Assembly: GCF_024611995.1 (NCBI RefSeq)
Contig: NZ_CP102509.1
Span: 8,308,001-8,372,000 of the forward strand
Direction: 5' to 3'
Length of the DNA stretch: 64,000 nt
Source of the DNA: Streptomyces sp. NBC_00162
Lineage (GTDB): Bacteria > Actinomycetota > Actinomycetes > Streptomycetales > Streptomycetaceae
Made by a program: the position numbers and the translations under genes. The notes under the pieces are model-generated. The model saw only the letters and a list, made by a program, of their open reading frames with translations. It searched no databases and was not told the DNA's origin. Position 1 is the first letter of the stretch; every line of letters starts with the position of its first letter. Positions 1 to 9,361 of this stretch are shown piece after piece.

Positions 1-3000
1 GCGCCGTCGGGGATGTCGCTGGTACGGGTGTCGGTGTGGTCGGGGGCGTGGTCGGGGCCGCCGGTGTCGGAGTACTCGTGCCAGGCGGCGCCCTCGGTGA
101 GGACGGTCGGCTTGCCGTCGGGCGTGATGCCGATGTGATGGGCGGTGACGAGCGCAGTGTCGGCGCCGGTCGTGGGGACGACCCAGACGGGGCCGTCGGC
201 GGCGATGGCCTTGAGGGTGTCGGGGGTGGAGCTGGTCTCGCCGACGGCCCGGTGCTTCCACAGGCCGCTCATGACGGTCTTGACGGTGGCCTCGTTGACG
301 GGCGCGGCCAGGCTGCAGGCGGTGAACTGGATCTGGGTGATCCCGTCGAGCTCGCCGGTGTCGTGGGCGGTGATGAGCGCCTTGAGGGTGGTGGTGGCGT
401 CGGGCGCACCGTGCGGGCCGGTGTGCATGCCGACGACGAACACGCCGGACCGTGCGGGCAGTTGCTGGAGTGCCTTGAGCTGGGCGGCGCTCAGGTCGCC
501 GACGGCGATGCCGGCGGGGATGGCGGGGGCGGGCGCGTCCGGCGCCGGGGGCGTGTCGTCGCCGTCGTCGTCGCCCGGCGGAGGGGTGTCCGGCCCCTCG
601 GGGGTGGCGGTGACGAACGTGCCGTCGGGGTCGTCGCCGCCTCCGCTGGTGTCGGTGCCGGCACCGGCGTCGGCGACGGTGCTCCCGGAGTCCGTGTACG
701 CCGACTCGACGACGACGGCGGTCAGCGGCGTGTGGGCGGTTGCCGGGGTGACCACGTCGACGGTGCGTTCGGGGCCCTCGCGGAGGACCGGCCCGCCGGG
801 CGCCGTGGCGGTCTGCCCCTCGCCCGCGGGCCGCTGCCGGGTGTCCTCGGAGGTGAAGGGGTTGTCGCCGCCTTCGGTCTGCAGGAAGGCCGGGTGCGTG
901 AGGTCCTCGTCCGCGAGGGAATCGTCGTCGTCCACGATGAGCATGTCGAACTCGGGAGCGGAGGAGACGGTGTCCGGCGGAGCGGTGGTCCCGTTGTCGG
1001 AATCGGCCCCGAACAGCGGGTGGTCGGCGAACTCCTCGCTGAAGGGCCGGTCCGGGGTGATGGTGGGCAGGTCGAACCCGCTGCCGGTGTCGCTCTCGGT
1101 GGCGACGTTGGGTACGTCGTCCAGCGACCCGGAGGCCGGGACGTCCGCGTGAGGCGAGTCTGAGAAGAACGAGGTACCGGTGAAGGGGTTGGAGAAGACC
1201 CACTTCACCATCGCCTTCATCTCGGCGGTGACGCTGGGGTCCGGGGTCTGGGAGGTGGGGCGGGGTACCGGCCAGGGCGCGGGGTTGCCGGTCATGTTCG
1301 CGACGAACGAGGCGATGTTGATCGGGTGGAGCAGGCCGAAGTACTTGTTGTCGTTGGGGTTCTCGGAGTACTGGTGCTTGAGGACCCAGTCCTGGTACTT
1401 GACCATGACGGGCTCGAACATCCGGTGCAGACCGCTGCCGAGCAGGCTCATCGACACGCCGGCGGCGAACGGCCCGCCGCTGACCTCGAACGTCCCGTCC
1501 CCGAAGACCACGTTGTAGAAGCCCTCGCTGAGCATCTCGTGGGTGCCTTCTTGCAGGGTCGACGCGATGGCACCGCCCAGCTGGTACAGGGGGTTGCCCT
1601 GTAGGGGGTTCTCCTGGAACAGGACCCGCTGGAAGAAGCCCTTGTGCTCGGAACGGTTGAAGAGGTTCGGCATCGCGTCCGCGAGGTTCCTCAGCGGCTG
1701 GACGTGCGCCAGATCGCCGAGGGCCTTGGTCAGGGACTCGGAGAGATCGCTGTGGTCGGCGCCGAGACGGACCCACTTGCGGGCCAGCATGTCGCCGAAG
1801 TCCTTGCCGGCGGCCTTCATCTCCGCCTTCAGCGCCGCGTCGGCGCCCTCCAGCGCCAGGTGCTTGGCGAAGATGTCGCCCATCTTGTCGGCGAACGCGT
1901 CCGCGATGGTGCCCTCGCCGAACCGCAGGAAGCCGGTCTCCAGCTGACGGTTGACACTGCCGAGGAGATCGCCGACTTCGTTGGAGAAGTCCTGCCGCGC
2001 CTGCTTGGTGGCCAGCAGGGATTCCAGCCGCGGCGGCACCTCGACGTCGGCCTGGCGGCCGGCGCTCCCGGCTGCCCCGGAGCTCTTCGAGGCCGACCCC
2101 GCAGGCTGGGTGGCGGCGTTGTCCGCCGCGCCGGTGCCGCCCGGCTTGGCCGTGACGGGGGCATCCGGCCGGCCGGCCGAACCCGCCGAACCCGCCGAAC
2201 CGGGCGTGCCGGGCGCCGTGCCCGCCGCCGCGCCGGGGGCTTCCGGCCGGCCGGCGGGGGGCGTGGTGACGGCGTCACCCGCGGTCTCGGTGCGTACCGG
2301 GGTCGGCGGAGCGTCGTCCGGGACCTTGTTGACCGGCGTCTTCGCCGGCAGCTCCGGCTTGTCGATCGGCTTGGGGCCGTCCAGCTTGGATCCCGCGCCG
2401 GCCGCGCCGCCCGGCACGTCCTTCCCGGCGTTCGAGGCACCGTTGCCGGGGGTCTTGTCGAGCGTCTTGTTGATCTTGTCGTCGGCCTTGCCCTTGAGCG
2501 CGTCGTCCACCCGGCGGCTGAGGATCGAGGCCGGGCTGCGGCCGCCCAGGAGCCTGCCGAGCAGCTTGCCGCCGTAGTGGAAGACGATCTCCAGCGGGCC
2601 GCCGACCAGACCGGTCAGCGCACCCTGCTTGATGGAGTCGATCATCGACTCCATGTTCCACTCCTTGGTGTGGCCCGCGCCGAGCTGGTACAGCTGGATG
2701 ACCAGGTCGCGGAAGATGCCACCCGTGATGCCGATGAAGGTCTGGCTGAGGATCGTGCTGAGCAGCCACATGAAGAGGCCCTTGAGGCCCTCACGGGTCA
2801 TCGCGAACATCACCGACACGGGTCCCCACACCGAACCGAAGGTGAAGACGGAGAAGATCGTGGCGAACAGGATCTGCGCCAGCAGCTCCACCAGCTGCAG
2901 GATCGCCATGATCTTCGTGTACTCGACCTGGTTGGCGACCTTCAGAGCCACCTCGGAGAGCTGCTGAGCGAGCTCCGCCGTCTGCTCCAGCTGGTTCGCA

Positions 3001-3245
3001 CCCGCCGTCTGGCCCGTCAGGTCGTTCATCGACACGACGAACGAGGAGGCCGCCTCGCCCTTGAAGTCGCCCTTGACGATCGGAATGAGCTCCAAGACGT
3101 AACCGGAGAGCGTCGTGAGGTCCTTCGCGATGTCGGCGTAGTGCTCCGACACCCGCCGCATGAGGTCCTCGTCGGCTTGGGGCCACTCCATGCCCGTCAC
3201 GAATCCGAGGAAGTCGGCGATTCCCTTGGGCGGATTGATGGACAT
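1..3245 (-). CDS. Very large type VII-associated WXG-like protein, putative polymorphic toxin (C-terminus beyond window)
   Basis: The frame is open from the ATG at 3245 (GGAGG nine bases upstream) to the left edge, at least 1,081 codons, so the C-terminus is missing. Residues 1-110 form a helical WXG100-like region. Residues about 110-240 contain several hydrophobic helices, like the N-terminal domain of the big type VII effectors. A Pro/Ala/Gly linker follows (about 260-400), then a second helical domain (about 410-660), then an acidic low-complexity stretch. At about 930-1,060 a segment carries MHTGPHG and FTACSLA, a His and Cys spaced as in caspase-fold self-processing domains; that reading is inference. 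Last gene of the secretion operon, so a secreted toxin or effector is the likeliest role. Alternative: a structural substrate without enzyme activity. Confidence 0.8.
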   Translation of the reverse strand, partial: MSINPPKGIADFLGFVTGMEWPQADEDLMRRVSEHYADIAKDLTTLSGYVLELIPIVKGDFKGEAASSFVVSMNDLTGQTAGANQLEQTAELAQQLSEVALKVANQVEYTKIMAILQLVELLAQILFATIFSVFTFGSVWGPVSVMFAMTREGLKGLFMWLLSTILSQTFIGITGGIFRDLVIQLYQLGAGHTKEWNMESMIDSIKQGALTGLVGGPLEIVFHYGGKLLGRLLGGRSPASILSRRVDDALKGKADDKINKTLDKTPGNGASNAGKDVPGGAAGAGSKLDGPKPIDKPELPAKTPVNKVPDDAPPTPVRTETAGDAVTTPPAGRPEAPGAAAGTAPGTPGSAGSAGSAGRPDAPVTAKPGGTGAADNAATQPAGSASKSSGAAGSAGRQADVEVPPRLESLLATKQARQDFSNEVGDLLGSVNRQLETGFLRFGEGTIADAFADKMGDIFAKHLALEGADAALKAEMKAAGKDFGDMLARKWVRLGADHSDLSESLTKALGDLAHVQPLRNLADAMPNLFNRSEHKGFFQRVLFQENPLQGNPLYQLGGAIASTLQEGTHEMLSEGFYNVVFGDGTFEVSGGPFAAGVSMSLLGSGLHRMFEPVMVKYQDWVLKHQYSENPNDNKYFGLLHPINIASFVANMTGNPAPWPVPRPTSQTPDPSVTAEMKAMVKWVFSNPFTGTSFFSDSPHADVPASGSLDDVPNVATESDTGSGFDLPTITPDRPFSEEFADHPLFGADSDNGTTAPPDTVSSAPEFDMLIVDDDDSLADEDLTHPAFLQTEGGDNPFTSEDTRQRPAGEGQTATAPGGPVLREGPERTVDVVTPATAHTPLTAVVVESAYTDSGSTVADAGAGTDTSGGGDDPDGTFVTATPEGPDTPPPGDDDGDDTPPAPDAPAPAIPAGIAVGDLSAAQLKALQQLPARSGVFVVGMHTGPHGAPDATTTLKALITAHDTGELDGITQIQFTACSLAAPVNEATVKTVMSGLWKHRAVGETSSTPDTLKAIAADGPVWVVPTTGADTALVTAHHIGITPDGKPTVLTEGAAWHEYSDTGGPDHAPDHTDTRTSDIPDG

Positions 3246-3312
3246 GGCGTGGTGGTCCTCCGGTCGGGCGGGTGGCTGTGCCCGATGGAACGGAGACGGC
3301 CACCCGCACGGT

Positions 3313-3627
3313 TCAGAAGGTGTCCACGTGCTGCCCGGCCTCGTCGTCCGCGTTGTTCATCGTGTCGACGGTGTCGTTGCCGGCGCTCACCACCGTGCCC
3401 AGCTTCTTCCTGATGTACGCGACGGTCTCGGTCAGGTTCTCGGTGGGCTTGTCGACCTGCTGGTGGTAAACCTGGCCGATCTCGTCCTGGCCGGCCGACT
3501 CCTTGTTGATCCGGTTGATCTCGACGATCTTCTGGTTGAGGTCGGTCAGGCACCGCTGGTAGTCGTCGTAGTAGGCGAACTTGTCCTTGAGGTCGCTCAG
3601 TACCTTGAGGTCCTCTCCCTCAGCCAT
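3313..3627 (-). CDS. Small helical type VII locus protein (WXG100/EspC-like size)
   Basis: 104 residues, acidic and predicted mostly helical, beginning MAEGEDLKVL. It has no signal peptide and no membrane segment. Its size and its place between the YbaB-like gene and the giant toxin gene suggest a small WXG100-related partner or chaperone for the downstream effector. I see no clear WxG turn and cannot assign a family. Its start overlaps the end of the upstream gene (3620-3627), so translation is probably coupled. A function in escorting the large protein encoded next is inference from position only. Confidence 0.75.
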   Translation of the reverse strand: MAEGEDLKVLSDLKDKFAYYDDYQRCLTDLNQKIVEINRINKESAGQDEIGQVYHQQVDKPTENLTETVAYIRKKLGTVVSAGNDTVDTMNNADDEAGQHVDTF

Positions 3628-4183
3628 TGAAGACCTCCTGCTTCCCGGTGGGGATCCTGCTCTCCGACTCGGCCGCGAACTCCTCCTGCTTCTTGTGGTG
3701 TTCGGACCTCGCGCGCGCGGCCTCCTCCTCGGCGGCGAATTCCTCCTGCTTGGCGGCCTTCGCCTCCTCGCTCGCCTCTTCCAGGCCGAACGAGGAGCCC
3801 ATCGCGCGCAGCGGCTTCATCAGCTCGTCCAAGTCGTCGGGCATGCCGGTCAGGCCGGTGACCATGCGCAGGTGCTCGCCGAAGTTGTCGAAGCCCTTGA
3901 TCCGCTCGATCACCTGGGCGCCCATCGTGGCCCGGGCGTCGTTGAGTACGGTGACCAGCGCGGCGGACAGCTCGGCCGGTGCCATCGCCTGGTACGCCTT
4001 GGTGTGGAAGGTCATCGAGACGACCTGGCCCTGGGGGCCGACGGTGACCGACACCATGCGGTCCTTGGACGTGGCGGAGGCCGTCGCCGAGTCAAGGTCG
4101 CGCTTGGCCGCGAGCATCCTGTCCCGCTGCTCGTGCAGCGCCGACATCGCGTCTTTGATTTTGCCCTCGAAGTCGATGCTCAT
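3620..4183 (-). CDS. YbaB/EbfC-like protein in the type VII operon
   Basis: 187 residues. Residues 1-105 look like the YbaB/EbfC family: a helical start, then a beta segment reading VSVTVGPQGQVVSMTF, then a long helix. Classical YbaB proteins are about 110 residues and bind DNA as dimers. Here a charged C-terminal tail of about 80 residues is added, containing the element KQEEFAAE twice. YbaB-like proteins are recurrent in actinobacterial type VII loci, where their role is not established. The gene overlaps the next one by eight bases. It could be a locus regulator, a structural partner or a secreted protein; the sequence does not decide. Confidence 0.8.
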   Translation of the reverse strand: MSIDFEGKIKDAMSALHEQRDRMLAAKRDLDSATASATSKDRMVSVTVGPQGQVVSMTFHTKAYQAMAPAELSAALVTVLNDARATMGAQVIERIKGFDNFGEHLRMVTGLTGMPDDLDELMKPLRAMGSSFGLEEASEEAKAAKQEEFAAEEEAARARSEHHKKQEEFAAESESRIPTGKQEVFNG

Positions 4184-4256
4184 CGGTCACCTTTCGGATG
4201 GTTGGTGGAGTGTTTGGTGGATTGGTTCGGTGGTGTTCGGGGCGGCCGGGGGCGGA

Positions 4257-6378
4257 TCAGCGGCCGATGACTCCGCTGACCGAGCCGGTGTCCGTGCCCC
4301 AGACCTCTTCGTCCTCGGTCAGCCAGGTGGTGCGCTGCCGGTCCTTGCCCTGGTTCGGCTGCCCGCCGGCGCCGCCCGCGCCGGGGCTCATCGGCGGCAT
4401 CATCGGAGACTGCGGCGGTGCCTGGCCCTGGAGGGCGTCCCGCTGCTGCTGGGCGGCGGCGTTGGCCGCGGCCGCAGCCGGGTTGCCCGCCACGGAAGCG
4501 CCCCTCTGCGTCCCCCACTCGCCGATCCCGGTCATGCCGCCGACGGTCGCCGCGATGCCCTTGGGCTGCGCGCCGTTGACCAGGCCGCTGCCGGAGCCGC
4601 CGCCGGAGCCGAGACCGTCCAGGCCGGGGAACCTGCCTCCCCCGAGGTGCCGCCGCTCTTGAACTCGAAGCCCGTGAGGCCGCCGGACTGGGTGTTGGGC
4701 TTGGGGACCGGACGCGAGTTGAGGGCGTGCTCGGCGTTCGTCAGCAGCTGGTTCGTACGGCTGATCGGCTTGCCGTCGGCGCCGACGACGATGCCGTCCT
4801 TGACGGTGGCTCCCTTGGGCAGCGTGTAGGGATTGCCGTTGGAGTCGAGCAGCGGCTTGCCGTTGGCGTCGACGACGGTGCCGTTCTCCAGGACCTTCGC
4901 CCCCTCGGGGAGCCGGATCTGGTCGTACGGGCTGCTGCCCGGCTGCAGCGGGCCCTGGGGCGGCCCGCCCGGAGGCAGCTGGCCCACCTTGGCGCCGGGC
5001 GGCGCGATGACGGGCTTGCCGCCCGGCCCCAGGACCGGATTGCCCTTCGGGTCGTAGACCTTGCCGTCCTTGCCGATGCGGGACCCCGGCGGCACCAGCA
5101 CCGGCTTGCCGTCGGGACCGAGGACCGGCTTGCCGTTCTTGTCGAGCAACGGCACGCCCGCGCCCGTCCCGGAACCGCTGCCGGGCTTGAGGCTGCCGGG
5201 AAGGCCGCTCGGAGGCTTGTTACCCGGGCCGGCGCCCCCGCCGGGCTTGAGCTCGGGGGGCTTCTTCGGCCCGCCGGGGCCGCCGGCCCCGCCCTTCCCG
5301 TCGAGGGGGTTCTTGCCGCCCGGGTTGAGGGGGTTGTTCTGGGGGTTGGGGGCGGCGTCGGACCCGTGCCGCCGCCGGGCATGCTGATGTTGGGCTGGTA
5401 GACGCCCTCCTTGAGCGCGCCCGCGAGCTTCGAGTACGCGGTGTCCAGCAGGCCGAGGTGGTTCTTCGCGGCCGTGTCCAGCTTCTCCAGGTTCGCGATC
5501 CAGAGCGCCTTCGCGGCGCTCTCGACCCCGTCGAGCCAGTAGGCCTGGCTGATGTCCGACTTGTCGTTGTCGACGATCTTCCAGACGTCCGGTTCATAGC
5601 CGTACGTGTCGCCGTACGAGTAGGCCTTCCAGGTGACCTGGAGCTCCGCTTTGGACATGACTTTCCAGAACGCGTCGTGCAGCACGTTCAACCCATTGGC
5701 GTTCCGCGTCACGTACCACTCGTCGAAGGCCGTGTTCATGCCCGTTGCGGACGCCTTGAGCTGGTCCTTGGCCGTCGTGATCAACGCCGCGTAGTCGCTC
5801 GGCGCCGTGATGTCGAGCCTGACCTTGCTCATCTCCACGTGGATCACGTTCAGGAACTTCTTGAACGCGCCGGCCGCGCTGCCCTTCCACTCGTCGGTGC
5901 CGGAGTCGACGGCGTCGCCCCATTTCTTGATGGTCGGCAGCCACTCGTCGAACCAGCCGACGATGCTCGTGACCTGGGCCGCCGCGTGCTCGAACGAGAG
6001 GGGGTTGACGACTTCGTTCTTGAAGGGCGAACCCACCAGCGGTGCGAGGTTCTTCTTGGGGTCGCTGAACCACAAGTTCCACTTGGATGTGGGGCTGTCG
6101 AACACGTTCTTCTTGTCGATGTTGAAACCCGCCACGAAGTGGACGGGGCTGGCGACGTTCTGGCCGTTCGCGTCCTGCAGCGTCGCGACACCGGTCCAGA
6201 ACACGTCGAACGTCTTGGACCAGTCCTGGTTCGGATTGATGTCCTTGAGGACGCGGACGCCGTCGGTCGTGGTCCATCTGGCGGAACCGGGGCCCGCCAC
6301 CGAATTGCGGTCCGCCAGCGAACCAGTGTCGGCCATGAAGACCTTGAGGGCTTCTTCCCAGTTCTTGTTCACCGGCAT
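4257..6378 (-). CDS. Large WXG-like type VII protein with GKPV-repeat C-terminus (two frameshifts)
   Basis: One gene of about 707 codons read in three frames. Residues 1-335 form a conserved N-terminal region with a WXG-type segment DEWKGSAAGAFKKF near residue 165 and no signal peptide, consistent with a type VII substrate. It is followed by a Gly/Pro/Lys-rich linker and a tandem array of units like NGKPVLGPDGKPVLVPPG, then a Gln/Met/Pro-rich tail ending VSGVIGR. The frame shifts at the C run 5363-5365 and again at 4639-4643. Adding one base to each run restores a continuous protein, so assembly error is likelier than decay. It sits between a small helical gene and the YbaB-like gene in the operon. 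Confidence 0.75.
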
Positions 6379-6420
6379 GATCGCGCGGAACTCCTGTCCG
6401 TGGGGCTGGGGATGTCTCGT

Positions 6421-6873
6421 CTACTTGGTGGGAGCCGAGGGTCCGGGGCTCTGCGTCTTGGCGCCCTGCTGGATCGAGTTGAGGATCTCCCACATCTCGG
6501 TGACGCTGACGGCGTCGTCGGCGGTGTTGTCGAGGATGAGCTTGATGGTCTTCAGGGTGAGGAAGCCGCTGTCGGCGACGCCGCGGAACACGTTCAGTCC
6601 GCTGACCACTTGGGCGCACATCGCCTTGAACCCCTCCTGCACCTCCTTGGCGCTCTGCAGCTGACCCGTGTTGCCCGGAAGGATCTTGCCGTCGTCGCCG
6701 ATGGAGTTTCCCTGCGCCCACTGGGTCAGGCCCGCCACGGCCGGGTCCTCCCCGAGGTCCTTGAGGAGGGTCTCGAACTTGTCCGCGAAGTCCAGCAGGA
6801 CCTGTTCGGTGATCTTGAACGATCCCTTGTCGCCCTCGTCGTCCGAGTCTTCGTTGGGGGGCTTGGCCGCCAT
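6421..6873 (-). CDS. Hypothetical type VII locus protein, helical
   Basis: 150 residues with an acidic, disordered N-terminus (about 1-18), a predicted helical hairpin (about 20-135) and a short Pro/Ser tail. No transmembrane segment, signal peptide or catalytic motif is visible. Size and position directly after the WXG100-like pair suggest a further secreted or accessory helical protein of the ESX type. I do not recognise the family. The preceding gene ends about 135 bases upstream and the next starts 42 bases downstream, in the same direction, so it is probably in the same operon. Confidence 0.75.
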   Translation of the reverse strand: MAAKPPNEDSDDEGDKGSFKITEQVLLDFADKFETLLKDLGEDPAVAGLTQWAQGNSIGDDGKILPGNTGQLQSAKEVQEGFKAMCAQVVSGLNVFRGVADSGFLTLKTIKLILDNTADDAVSVTEMWEILNSIQQGAKTQSPGPSAPTK

Positions 6874-7008
6874 GCGCGCTCTCCTGCCTTCGGGTGGGCC
6901 GTGAGTGTCCGGCAGGAAGAACGGGGCCCCCGCGCCGCCCGGTTCACCCCCGGTACGGGAAACCCGGCCCGCGCGCGAGCGCCGTCGGGCCGGGTCCGGG
7001 AGCGCGGA

Positions 7009-7305
7009 TCAGCGCTGGAACAGGTAGGCGCTCTTGCGGTCGCCGTTGCGGATGATGCCGTGGGCGTCGGCCAGGAGGTCGGCCCCCTTGTCGAACTGGG
7101 AGGACAGGCTCGCGTCCAGGCTGTTGACCGCCTGCTTGAACTCGGCGAACTCCTTGGCCGCCTCACCGGTGAACTCGGTCCTGATGGCATCGAGCCGCTG
7201 GACGATGGTGTCGAGGGCGCCGTTCATGGTCGCGGCGACCTGCTTCATCCGGTCGTTGGCGTCCTGGAGCGCGCCGTGCTTGATGTCCATGTCCATTTCG
7301 CTCAT
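7009..7305 (-). CDS. WXG100 family protein, EsxB-like
   Basis: 98 residues, the standard WXG100 length, predicted as two long helices joined by a turn. At the usual WxG turn the protein reads FTGEAAKEF, so Trp is replaced by Phe, as in many EsxB/CFP-10-side partners. No signal peptide, as expected for export through the EccC ATPase channel. It follows the EsxA-like gene by 65 bases, so the two probably form the exported heterodimer. I see no obvious C-terminal YxxxD/E signal. Confidence 0.88.
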   Translation of the reverse strand: MSEMDMDIKHGALQDANDRMKQVAATMNGALDTIVQRLDAIRTEFTGEAAKEFAEFKQAVNSLDASLSSQFDKGADLLADAHGIIRNGDRKSAYLFQR

Positions 7306-7370
7306 GGCGATTCCTTACGTCAGTGGGGAGGGACGGCCGAAGACGTCGGCGTACGAGCGCCGACCGGGGC

Positions 7371-7709
7371 CTACTTGCCGAGGATGTCGTAGACGTCGCC
7401 GGACCAGAGGTCCATGTTCGACTCCGCCTCACCGGCGGTGTCCGTCATGACCCTGCTGGTGACGCCGACGGCCTCCAGGAGGTCCTTGTACTCGGCCATC
7501 ACCGAGCGGTAGCCGCGCTGCCAGTTCTCGATCTTGGCGACGAACTTGGTGCCGGCCGCCGACACCATGCTCTGCGAGACCTGGCCCGAGATGTCCTCGG
7601 ACTCCGTGTAGGCCCGCTCCATCGTCTGGAGGTGCCCCTCGAGTTCGTTGAGGGTCTGTGTGAGTACCGCGGACGAGACTTTGAGGTTGTCACCGGGGTT
7701 TTCGGGCAC
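7371..7709 (-). CDS. WXG100 family protein, EsxA-like
   Basis: 112 residues, helix-turn-helix architecture. The turn region is replaced by SAAGTKFVAKIENWQRGY, so a canonical WxG is not obvious, but size, helical pattern and the paired neighbour support membership of the WXG100 superfamily. It is encoded directly downstream of EccB and upstream of the EsxB-like gene, the usual place for the exported small pair. Expected to form a four-helix heterodimer with its neighbour and be recognised by EccC. The second helix contains Trp near residue 64, which could be the displaced WXG tryptophan. Confidence 0.85.
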   Translation of the reverse strand: MPENPGDNLKVSSAVLTQTLNELEGHLQTMERAYTESEDISGQVSQSMVSAAGTKFVAKIENWQRGYRSVMAEYKDLLEAVGVTSRVMTDTAGEAESNMDLWSGDVYDILGK

Positions 7710-7812
7710 CTGATCTCCTTGGTCGGATCGTGTGTGGCGTGGGGTTCCCAGCAGGGTGAACGGGGCGGCACGGGCTCGGGGTTCACCGCCGGAGCAGAGC
7801 TTGCGGGGCCGG

Positions 7813-9279
7813 TCAGCCGCTCGCGGCGGCGCCCGGGCACGGCGCGTCCCCGGATCCGGGGAGGGGCTCCACCAGGCCCGCCGAGGCCAGCGCGGCCGGG
7901 TCCAGTCCGGGCCCGGTCGGCAGCAGGGCCAGGAGCGCCGAGGGCACGCCCGCCACCCGTGCGCCGCCGTAGCCGAGGGTCTTCACGGCCTCCGGCGACG
8001 GCAGCGCGTACTTCACGCCGTTGTCCGCCACCAGGTACGTCGTCCCGCCCGCGCCCGCTCCGGACAGCGCCCGCACCAGGGCCCCGCCACCGGGCCGTAC
8101 GGAGATCCGGTCGGCCGTACCGCAGCCGAGCACCACGCCCGGCTGGGGCGCGGGCGGCAGGCCCGCGACCGCCGCCGCCTCGACGACGCTCACCAGGGTG
8201 CGGGGCCCGCCCGGCGAGGGTTCCACCGCCGTGCACACGCTCTGCCCCGCCGCCGGTGCCACCAGCTTCGGCGGCGCCTCGGGCAGCCCGGAACCCGGCA
8301 GGGTCCCGGCCGTAGCCGGATGGGCCGCCAGATCGGCCGCGCCCACCGCCGCGGCGACCGCCGGCGCCCCCGCATACGCCTCCCGCTGCGTCCGGGGGTC
8401 CCCGCGCAGCAGCTCGAAGAGGGTCTGGTTCAGCGGCGCCAGCCCCTGCTGGGTCAGGACGTACGGCTCCCCGGCCGGACCTGTGAACAACTGGCCGGTC
8501 CGGGTCTGCTGCCCGGCCAGCGCGGGCCCGGCCGAACCGCGCCCGGAGATCTCCGGCGGTGACAGATCGGGGCCGGCGGGCAGGGAGTTGAGAAAGGACG
8601 GGGGCACCGCGAAGGGGGTGGCGGAGCCGTAGCCGAGCGCCGTGCCGGCGCCCGCGGCGACGTCGAGCCGCAGCCGCCTGCCCTGCCACAGCACGTGCCG
8701 GGTACCGTCCGCGGTCGCCACCAGCAGGCCCTGCCCGGGCGACAGGGCAAGGCCCGGCGAGCCGTTCCCGACGGCCACCGAGAGCAGCGGCGCGGCCTGG
8801 CCCGACGCGGAACGGCCGGGCAGCCCGCAGACCAGCCAGGACCCCTCCGTCAGTGAGGACTTGGCGGGCAGACCGTCCGGCGCGCCGACGATCCCGACCG
8901 GCCCGCCGCGCGGCGCCGCCTTGAGCGAGTTCAGACCGACCTGGGAGACGGTCATCTTCTCCCCGGCCACCAGCCGGGCGCTGGCCTGGTTGAGCACCGG
9001 GCGCAGCTCCCCGCCGATGAACAGGTACCGCGCGCCCGTCTCCTTCACCACCACCAGGGTGCCGGGCTTGGCCCAACCGGTCGCCCCGCCCGGCTTGATG
9101 GCCCCGTACAGGCCCATGACCAGGGCGATCAGCATGGCGATGAACAGCCCGGTGCGGACCCCGCGGGTGGTCCGCCGGGTCGGGAGGTCCGGTGCGTCGG
9201 GTTCGCCCCGCAGCATGCCGGCCCCGAGCCTGCTCATCACGAACAGGTGCGCCTGTACCTGGTCGCGCCTGGACTGCAT
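7813..9279 (-). CDS. eccB: Type VII secretion protein EccB
   Basis: 488 residues from the ATG at 9279, chosen over upstream codons because GGAGGAG lies five bases before it and because EccB proteins begin like MQSRRDQVQAHLF. A cytoplasmic N-terminus is followed by one transmembrane helix (about 45-65, GLFIAMLIALVMG) and a large extracytoplasmic domain of degenerate repeats (LVVV..TG.RYLF, FLNSLPAGPDL). EccB is a core subunit of the ESX membrane complex, anchoring it and extending outside the membrane. Length is typical. It follows eccD by 83 bases and precedes the EsxA-like gene. Confidence 0.95.
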   Translation of the reverse strand: MQSRRDQVQAHLFVMSRLGAGMLRGEPDAPDLPTRRTTRGVRTGLFIAMLIALVMGLYGAIKPGGATGWAKPGTLVVVKETGARYLFIGGELRPVLNQASARLVAGEKMTVSQVGLNSLKAAPRGGPVGIVGAPDGLPAKSSLTEGSWLVCGLPGRSASGQAAPLLSVAVGNGSPGLALSPGQGLLVATADGTRHVLWQGRRLRLDVAAGAGTALGYGSATPFAVPPSFLNSLPAGPDLSPPEISGRGSAGPALAGQQTRTGQLFTGPAGEPYVLTQQGLAPLNQTLFELLRGDPRTQREAYAGAPAVAAAVGAADLAAHPATAGTLPGSGLPEAPPKLVAPAAGQSVCTAVEPSPGGPRTLVSVVEAAAVAGLPPAPQPGVVLGCGTADRISVRPGGGALVRALSGAGAGGTTYLVADNGVKYALPSPEAVKTLGYGGARVAGVPSALLALLPTGPGLDPAALASAGLVEPLPGSGDAPCPGAAASG

Positions 9280-9361
9280 GTGAACTCCTCCGCAGATAAG
9301 GTCCTGTCGGGGCCGTGGCACGGCCGCTCCGGGCGGGTGCGCGCTCCGGCGCGCCACCCGG

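Noticed and set aside
1644..3413. Long plus-strand open frame in the toxin gene
   Set aside because: Shadow of the minus-strand protein, which has a ribosome site and recognisable helical domains.
4180..4518. Small minus-strand ORF overlapping the repeat protein end
   Set aside because: Alternate frame of the GKPV-repeat protein's tail; Arg/Pro-rich and without a ribosome site.
5458..7392. 644-residue plus-strand open frame
   Set aside because: Antisense to the WXG-like genes and without recognisable motifs.
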